A stretch of 64,000 nucleotides of DNA from Carallia brachiata (taxonomy: Eukaryota; Streptophyta; Magnoliopsida; Malpighiales; Rhizophoraceae). The translations under genes were made by a program, and so were the position numbers. This document shows, one piece after another, positions 56,570-64,000 of the stretch (its first letter is position 1; each line of letters opens with the position of its first letter). The stretch is from positions 4,795 through 68,794 of the forward strand of contig JADCRB010000120.1 in the NCBI GenBank assembly GCA_021464245.1, read 5' to 3'. The notes under the pieces were generated by a model. It did not search any database. It was not told the origin of the DNA and saw nothing but the letters and a program-made list of their open reading frames with translations.

Positions 56570-59500
56570 TCGCAGGTGTTTTGGCTCGAGAAATCAGATC
56601 ATTCTGATCAAGCAAACCAGAGTCAGGATCAGGACCCCACTTCTTCCTCTTGGAGTTGCTTCAAAAAACACAGACATCGCATTTGCCCATTCCTTCTACA
56701 ACAACTAAGACATATTCAAGCATAAAGAACTCAAGGCAGGTATTCAAAGTGTATTAGTTCATCCCAACCGAACACAAAAATGATGCAAAAATTGCAGATA
56801 GGAAAACTTAATGATAATTTCCAAAGGAATGATTGCTAATTATATGCTGAAACTACCCAAAAATGCACAAAATAAGATTTTTAGTACCTAGTTCAAAAGG
56901 CTTCTGGGAGTCAACTTCTATGAAACTCGGTGGCCATTCTCTTGTTTGCAAATTTGCAGCAAATCTTTCTTATCTAAGGATTTCATCTTCGCTTTTTTGA
57001 GTTGATGCTTTGTGCCACTATTCATGGTTATTTTAACTAAAATATGAAGTGATAAAGGAGTTTGTCCTAGAGCAGAGAAAATGTAGGCAGATGGATAAAC
57101 CTGTTTCTGAAAAGCCAAAACAAAAAAAGAAAAAGCTCAAGAATTTGGCTTATTGAAGGCAAATTCATGACAAGATTCCATCTGCTTATGTGCATTGGGA
57201 AAAATTCTAAGTTTGATATCTAGGGCTTCAAATTCTGGTAACTGTCCCTTTGTGTGCTAAATTCTTAATTTAGTCGAGACTCTGAGGTCACAAGTTCTAG
57301 TTAGTCCCTTTGTAGAACAAGGAAAAAGAATGCTTACATCTGACACATCCCCAAGCTCCACAGTGTGAGAGCCTCGTACACAGAGAAACCCTTTCTTTTA
57401 TGATTGACCTGTTTCAACTACACAGTTTTCCCATCCCCTTATAACTTGACATAACAAAAGGAAGCTTGTTTGAATAATCTTGATATTTTCCTCTAATGGT
57501 TTTCCCAGTGTATCCTTCACAATAAAGTCGGTATCTTATCCATATGTGGATGCAAATCAAAAAGAATCCAGAAGTGCACAAATTACTCAGAAGACACACC
57601 TATATATTTTGTAACTTGCATTGAGCGCAATTATCAGACCAGCAGGCATGGCAGCGACCCACGCCCTGCAAGAAAAGATTGATATCTCAGGTCTTGGCAG
57701 CAACCTACACGCTGCAATAACAGATTGATAACCCGGCGATTGGACTGTGGAATCTTGAGTTACATGCCAGTGAAAGCATAATATATTGTGTCGATCTTGC
57801 TTGTGATTCAACATCTCCTACATGTGGAGCCTCCTGAGAAGTTCCAAAATAAATTATAAGCTCAGTGCTGAATCCTACACATACAACTAGCTGCTGTTTT
57901 GTAACTTGCATTCAAAGCCTAATTACCACGACCAGTGGATATGGTAGCAGCTCTCACCTGCAATAAAAGACTAATAACTTGATCCTTGGAATGTAGGAAC
58001 TCTTCAATTAGATATTAGTAAAATGCCAATAATGTATTGGTCGCAGTGGCGGAGCGACTCGAGGGACAGTGGGGGCAACTGCCCCCACTGGATTTTATAA
58101 AACTTCAATAATCTAGATGAAAATTTTAAGTTGTTTTATTGAAATGTTACTTTGCCCCCACTTGAATTAAACTTTTGTTCCCACTAAATAATAATTTTAT
58201 TTCTACTTATTTAAAAATTAAGGAGTAAAAACGATTTCTTTTACTGATAAAAAAATACGAAGTATAAATATTTCATAAGTTTCAGTTTTGAATTTCTTCT
58301 CTCTCTATGTATATATATACTACTTACATCTTTTTTATTCATAAAAGTGCGATTTTTTTTCTAGGTCCACTTAATACTAAAAACCAATTTTAAAACTTGT
58401 ATTCAACTTCAATTTAAATAATGATAAGATTAGATAATTTAAATGTGAAAGTAATTTAATTAAAATTCATTTATAAATTTATTAGCAAACTCATTTCTTA
58501 TTTATAGAGTTGATTTGGTTAGCTCATTTTCAAATCACAGTTATATATTTACTATTGCATACTGTAATTGAAAATTTTATCTTTTAATCAGCTAATTATA
58601 TTAAATTAGAAATATTTTATCATATTAATTCTATTTATAATAATAAATTTTTATAATTTTAATTATTTATTTTTATATTATAAAATTAAATAAGTTATTA
58701 ATGAAAAGTTTACAGTGATATTAAAAAGTTACTTCTTAATTTTTTTAGTAAATAAATTTTAATTTAAATTATTTAGACTCGACTCTTTCAATTTGTTAAT
58801 CAAATGTATGGATATCAAATTTTAATTTTAACTTAATTTATTGAACGAACTATAATTAAACATGTTATAATTGAGTTAAAATTGTCTCACTTACAACTCA
58901 TATATTATTGCCCCCACTAACTATATTTCCCGGCTCCGCCACTGATTGGTCGTATCCGAAATTCAACGTCAGTTACATGTGGAGACTCTGGAAAAGTTCC
59001 ATAATAAACAAGCTCAGCTGATAAGGCATTGATTGGAGTCAGAGATACAGTCCACCAGAACCATGTGACTTAAAGTCACTTTCTGCCATGGAGTAAGCAA
59101 CTGAATAAATATGGGAACCTTTGTTTTGTGGACTTTATTTAGAGGCCTATGATTTTTCATCCACGCTGTCCTTCACTGAAAAGAATCATAAGCATCAAAG
59201 CTCTATGTAGCGTGCTAAAAATTTCAATTGAAACTTTCGGGGAGGGAAAAATAAACACAAAACAAGAAGCGAAAAAGAAAAAGTGAAAGGAGATGTCGAG
59301 CTTATAAGGCACCATTCCTCATCATGTTCCTTTTTCCATCTACATGTGCATTGTGCAGTCATGGTTACAAGAAGCATAAAAGACACAACAAGAGGAAAGG
59401 AAAAAAAAAATGCTGAAAGGCACAACAAGAAGAAAGAAAGAAAGAAAATGCTGAAAGACACAAACGAGAAGAAATAACCAATGCTGAATTTATACAAATT

Positions 59501-60463
59501 CAGATTATTTAGATAAAAATTTATAGACCTTATTGCTCTTCCTCAGACAGAATCAACATCCAACATAGTTTCCCTCCGAAACGAATCATTCTTGGGTGAG
59601 TGATAACAACCATAAGGAAATTTTATAATGTAATATGAAAGAAAGAACAAGAAAAAGTTACAAAAATGGACTGACCAATATGAGGCTGCATAAGACCAAA
59701 AGACAAAAAAAGAAAGAAAAGAAAGGGAACGAAACAGAAACAGAAACAGAAAATCTGTGATTAACCTAAATTTACTTGGACACAAGATTGGGATTCTTAA
59801 AGTTTGAAAAATAAAAACTAATGGACATCAAAGTCAACTTAAAAGGGTCTCTATGTTTACCTGAATATTTTATCATTGGAAAAAAAAAAAGAAACTGCAT
59901 AGGCAACAAAAGAAAGGAAAACAGGAAAGCAAAGATTGATTTTATGTCTTAAAATTAACCATAGCGACGAAGGATCAAACCTTGCAGAATCAAAGCCAAA
60001 GCATACAAAACGTGAAAGCTGGTTCTTCTTTGAAGCCAATTGGAGCTCTGTGTCTAGTTCTTGGCCCACCAATTCGTAGGCACTGATTCGTTTAAAAAAA
60101 AAATTTTTTTAAAAAAAAAAAAGAGAAGAAGAAGAAGAAGAAGAAAAAGAGGCCAAATCGTGAAGGGAAAAATTGAACAAAGAAAATATAATGCAGACTG
60201 AAAGAAAGAGAAAACAAGAAATCAGAGATTAATGTTATGCCTTAATATTTACCAGAAGAACGAAGCATAATGGAGGTCCACCAGCCGGTACTGATTCCAC
60301 CGCGAAACCTACTGTCAATGAAAGGAAAGAAAAGAAAAAAGATCTGCAAGATTCTGATTCTTTCCGTTCAAAACAGAGAAGAGAGTGTGATAAACTTAAA
60401 ATTGGCAGATGTCTCTACCAGAATCGACGGCCTTCACCGCCAGAATCAAGAAAGAATCCATGT
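56570..60463 (-). other. Remnant of an unidentified minus-strand gene, copy B
   Basis: Reading leftward: a TATA-like TTATAAATTACAGAGCA at about 60672-60656; an ATG at 60461 with MDSFLILAVKAVDSGRDICQ; and a block at about 60315-60259 ending CTTCTG|GTAAAT. A block at about 60083-59985 starts after CAG. The last two join as QYRLVDLHYASFF-CAYELVG and continue QELDTELQLASKKNQLSRF. Further left are blocks at about 57865-57785 (ELIIYFGTSQEAPHVGDVES) and 57668-57600 (AWVAAMPAGLIIALNASYK), followed by a GT donor. Repeated block pairs suggest tandem exons. I do not recognise the protein. Some blocks have stops, so this copy may also be dead. Confidence 0.5.
58044..58944. mobile_element. hAT-type MITE, 901 bp
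   Basis: The termini CAGTGGCGGAGC and GCTCCGCCACTG are perfect 12-bp inverted repeats, flanked by the 8-bp duplication ATTGGTCG (58036-58043 and 58945-58952). Copy A has a single ATTGGTCG at 12304-12311. Subterminal TGCCCCCACT occurs near both ends (58079, 58152, 58907), with one copy forming GTGGGGGCAACTGCCCCCAC. No transposase frame is present. The 8-bp target and CAG(T)GG tips fit hAT. Confidence 0.93.
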
Positions 60464-60560
60464 GATACTGATTTATCGATACCAGCGAGCGGCGGGTCCG
60501 AGCACTGCGTGACAGACCGTGGCGGCTTTGGGAACTAGGGTTTTGCACAGAGACAAATGT

Positions 60561-62650
60561 ATTGTCTTGGAGACAATATTAAAAAAAAAGAAAGAAAGAA
60601 AAGAAAAGAAGAAAACAAACATTAGAGGACTTTGTACAAATACAATGCGCCCTGCTCTGTAATTTATAAGCGGGAATTTTCCTTTAGAAGGTCGGCGGCC
60701 CTCTTTTCTGATGCAATGAGACCGTTGGGAACTCCTGGTCTCCGATCCATTGTAGGAAACTGAATTTACTTGGATACCCTCCATTTCCTAATAGTTCCAA
60801 GCTCTGTTCGTGGCAGGAAATGTAAATTTACTGAAAACCCTCCCTTCCTGAAGAGCTTAACGTCTCCTTTTCTTTTGTGAAAAATCTTAAATTAGTCTCT
60901 AATATTTGAATTAATGTCTAATTATAACAACAATATTTTCTTTTTATAAAATTAGTCTTCAACATTTTTGTTTTGGAATAATTTAGTACTTTCTTATTAT
61001 TTGACTGCTTAATTTACTAATGAATACATAATTTACTTGTCATGTTATTAGACTACTTCTTAATAAGACGTAATATTATTAAAAATATGATATTATGATA
61101 TTTTATTATAATTGTTTTCATTTTTTCCAAAAATAGGAATGATTGGTTCTTATCTCAAGATCACATTGGAGACGGATTTTACAAAGAAAAAATATTATGT
61201 CTATAATTAGACATTAATTTAAATGTTAAATACTAATATTAGATTTTAGCCTTTGTTCTTTTTAAATTAGGATGATCTGTTCTTATCTGAAGAACAGTAA
61301 ATTTGTGATTAGTAAATTTTGATTGCAAATTATTCCGAACAAAGATGGGCTAGTCTAATAAACTCATACTTTACTGATACGCAATCTTATACTTATATAT
61401 AAGCTTACCTTTCAAAAAAAAAAAAAAAAAAAAGAAAGCTATAAATCAAAGTTTTTAAACTCAGACCATAACCTAGAACGTTTTTCATGGTATGTTAAGA
61501 TTAATTAATTATTATTAAAATAAAATTTTTAAGGACAATATTATTAATAAAATATTTTCTAATTTATCCAAACAAAAAGTGTACCAACAATTTTAAAATT
61601 AGCAAGTCAACTCAAAAAACAACATGCTTATCCTGGTATAAAACTCAGCTTTCACATGATTACAAAGTAATCAGACTCCAAGTCAAATCAATAGTATTTA
61701 TAATTTTTATTGATTCTTATAATACAATTGATTTATAATTTTATATTATATAAATTTATTTTATTTTTTATTTTAACAAAATTTTATTTATTGTGTGGGG
61801 TATGATTGTAAATAAGTTATAACAAAACAAATATGAATTATGTTAGACATTCCTTACATGGAAGCCAGTTTATCTCCACAAGAAACTCATATCCGGTTTT
61901 TAGACTCAATGTTGGGCTTGACAACTAGGCTTGTGCCTTTTGTAAGTAAATGTATAGCTTAGTCCAACCTATATTATGACGTAATTATTTATGATCCAGT
62001 CCAACTATTAGCACTCAGATTCCTACATACGAGGAGTCAGAGGTGGTTAAGCCCTTTTATATTCCAAAACAGGAAAGTATTGAACCTAATAAGTTACAAA
62101 TATAATTAAAAAAAGAAGAAAAGGAGACAAAAAATATAATTAAAAAAAAAGAAAATTTTGATGTCAAATTGGCAGTGCAGTGAGAACAGTCTGGTAGGTG
62201 CTCATTGATGTGCGTAATTTTTAAAAAAATTATTAAACTTAAGAAATAAAAAATAGCACATGGACTGTTGGATGGATTATGTGTTATCTTAGCGTCTTCC
62301 ACATTGTTGTTACGTAATCATGTCCAAAAACCAAAAAACTTCTGAGTTAAGCTGTGCTATAGAAAGTAAATAAAACCTTTATGAAGCCTAAAATTAACGT
62401 GAAAGGGCTAAGTTTGTATTTAATGTGCAGATTGTTGTTAATTTATCTTCAAATCAATTTATAATCTTTAAAGATTTACTCCTCCTCAATTTTTTAATAA
62501 TTAATGGCCACACAATAGTGCATTTCATGCACTTTTTTTTGACAAAAAACAAAAAGGGAAAACGAGAGTGTCAATTCATAGTCACGGTAAGAACAATAGT
62601 TACATACATTCCACATAAAGACATTTGCAGGAGAAAAAAAAAAGTGAAGA
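60561..62650. repeat. Conserved intergenic unit, copy 4
   Basis: Follows copy B just as 17499 follows copy A. It shares every landmark of copies 2 and 3 and contains the MITE at about 60875-61256. Preserved minus-strand TATA-like motif at 60656-60672. Confidence 0.8.
60875..61256. mobile_element. MITE with about 95-bp inverted repeats
   Basis: The left arm (AATTAATGTCTAATTATAAC, TTTTCTTTTTATAAAATTAG) is repeated inverted in the right arm (TTTTACAAAGAAAAAATATT, ATAATTAGACATTAATTTAA). The other unit copies pass directly from the CTCCTTTT-like block to TTTTTAAATTAGGATGA and lack it. Confidence 0.75.
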
Positions 62651-62929
62651 TTCAAAATTTTTTCCCAAAATTTTGTCCTCTTATAATGAGATTTTGAGTT
62701 TTTGTAATTACCATCAATTTTTAATTACAAAAAATATTTACTTCTTTTTTACAAAAAATATCATAATAATTATAAAAAATGAAATCTCGTTACAATCAAG
62801 TAAAATTTCAGATAAAAAAAATTTTAAATCTATAATACGGCTCTCAAATAAATCACGGGATAAGTCCTAAAATAGGGTAATAACTATTCAATTTGACGAA
62901 TATAAGTTAATAACCTTAAAAATTGCCGT
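62651..62929. other. Spacer similar to 36130-36300
   Basis: A/T-rich. TCAGATAAAAAAA.TTTTA and CGGCTC.AAATAAATCA are shared with the 36.1-36.3 kb spacer. No gene. Confidence 0.4.
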
Positions 62930-64000
62930 TGTGGGTTAGCATCATTAAAAAAATTATTATCCTCATATAAAACTCAGCTTTCACATGATTACAAAGTAAT
63001 CAGACTTCAAGTTAAATCAATAGTGTTTACAATTTTTACTAACTTTTATAATATAATTGACTCATAATTTTATATTATATAAGTTTATTTTATTTTTTAT
63101 TTTAACTAAATTCTGTTTATTACGTAACGTATGATTGTAAATAAGTTGTAATAAAAAAAATATAAATTATATTAGAAATTCCTTAAATGGAAGCCAGTTT
63201 ATCTCCACGAGAAACTCATATCCTAGCAGAAGCCAAGGGGGTCTTGCAGGATTCCAATGATACTTGGGTGGGTGGTTTCATGCCGAAAATTGGCTCTTGT
63301 TCTGCTCTTGCTGCTCAACTCTTGGGGTGCATTTTATGGCTTATCTTTTGCTTGGGAGGCTGGTGTTCAGAAGCTTATCATTAAAGTTGACTCCTTGTTA
63401 GTCAAAGAGGCCGTTACAAACCGTAGCAACACTTTCCACCCACATTTCAATCTAATTCAAGGGTGCTGTAAGTTGATGCGTAGGGATTTGGAGGTATGCC
63501 TCCTGCATGCTTACTGTAAGGCTAATTGAGTGGCGGATTTTTTTTACTAAAGGTGCTTTTCATTAGGACCGCAAATACACAATGCTTTTCACTCTGCTCG
63601 TAAGTGCCCGCATGTAGTGCTTGACACTATCTATGGCGTATCACTGCCTCAACTTTTAGCCGATTAGATTGAGACTCAACCCTTCCCTTCACAAAAACCC
63701 AAAAAAAAAAAAAAAACTCATATCCCGTTTTTAGAGTCGGTGTTGGGCTTGACAACTAGGCTAGTGCCTTTTGTAAGCAATTGTGTAGCTTAGTCTAACC
63801 TATATTATGACGTAGTTATTTATTATCCGATCCAACTATTAGCGCTCAGATTCCTACATACGAGGAGTCAGAGACAGTTAAGCCCTTTTTATATTCCAAA
63901 ACAAAAAAGTATTGAACTTAATAAGTTACAAATATAATTAAAAAAAAAAAAGGAGAAGGAGACCAAAAATATAATTAAAAAAAAAAGAAAATTTTGATGG
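62930..64000. repeat. Conserved intergenic unit, copy 5 (partial, split by a LINE)
   Basis: CCTCATATAAAACTCAGCTT, CACATGATTACAAAGTAATC, AAATGGAAGCCAGTTTATCT and CTTGACAACTAGGCTAGTGC repeat the segment 61625-62160 immediately to the left, so this is a tandem partial duplication. It is interrupted at 63224-63713 and runs off the window. Confidence 0.8.
63224..63713 (+). mobile_element. 5'-truncated LINE with RNase H domain
   Basis: Flanked by AAACTCATATCC (63212-63223 and 63714-63725) and ending in about 15 A, the marks of target-primed insertion. The empty site is at about 61883. The coding part resembles the plant LINE RNase H domain (RVT_3): GVLQDSNDTWVGGF, then, one frame over, GAFYGLSFAWEAGVQKLI and VDSLLVKEAV, then NLIQGCCKLMRRD. 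At least one frameshift near 63300 and a stop after CKAN make it inactive. Confidence 0.9.

Larger units (their letters stand above)
55764..60560. repeat. Segmental duplication, copy B (partner 6952-17000)
   Basis: Collinear with copy A minus its LTR elements. It carries unoccupied targets for element 1 (about 56068), element 2 (about 59602) and the 17012 MITE (about 60548), and has its own insertion at 58044. Exon-like blocks are less damaged than in A. Confidence 0.9.

Overview
The window is plant nuclear DNA, almost certainly from a core eudicot. It is AT-rich, has long intergenic tracts, carries Au-type SINEs, Copia LTR elements and Tourist, hAT and Mutator-like elements, and contains relics of intronless L-type lectin receptor kinases (LecRK, most like clade IX). 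One ambiguous base at 24060 marks it as assembled sequence. I cannot name the species.

The organising theme is a decayed LecRK tandem array, all on the + strand. Seven recognisable relics lie at about 2.86-5.23, 6.21-6.95, 23.07-24.06, 27.23-29.42, 37.83-39.90, 43.05-44.57 and 53.41-54.40 kb. An eighth 'ghost' at 48.03-49.05 kb keeps only upstream and downstream flanks. Every relic is broken by frameshift, stop, truncation or insertion. Two subtypes alternate: type I (23.07 and 37.83 kb) and type II (27.23 and 43.05 kb). The type I + type II pair, with its flanks, was duplicated as a block with a period of about 14.7 kb.

A second repeated unit is non-LecRK sequence with copies or pieces at 0.44-1.9, 6.95-19.2, 29.9-36.1, 55.76-62.6 and 62.9-64 kb. 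It appears to hold a minus-strand, TATA-containing, multi-exon gene remnant that I could not identify. The copies at 6.95-17.0 kb (A) and 55.76-60.55 kb (B) align over most of their length. They differ by clean insertions, and each serves as the empty site for the other: two Copia-type LTR elements and a MITE in A, and a hAT-type MITE in B.

The mobile DNA is informative. Element 1 (7256-10213) is a recent gag-protease Copia derivative whose pol was deleted. Element 2 (13205-16060) keeps a Copia gag, but in place of pol it carries a coiled coil, a second CCHC knuckle and an arginine/serine-rich tail resembling plant RS2Z splicing factors. A 2.6 kb MULE-like element with long terminal inverted repeats (45.4-48.0 kb) carries GC-rich unique sequence. 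A 2 kb insert (24.06-26.13 kb) carries an antisense WOX homeobox fragment and two minisatellites, and it replaces the kinase half of one LecRK.

The best candidate for a living gene is the GTD-binding (DUF593, FLOURY1/myosin-binding type) ORF ending at 53010, although its 5' end seems to need a one-base frame correction.
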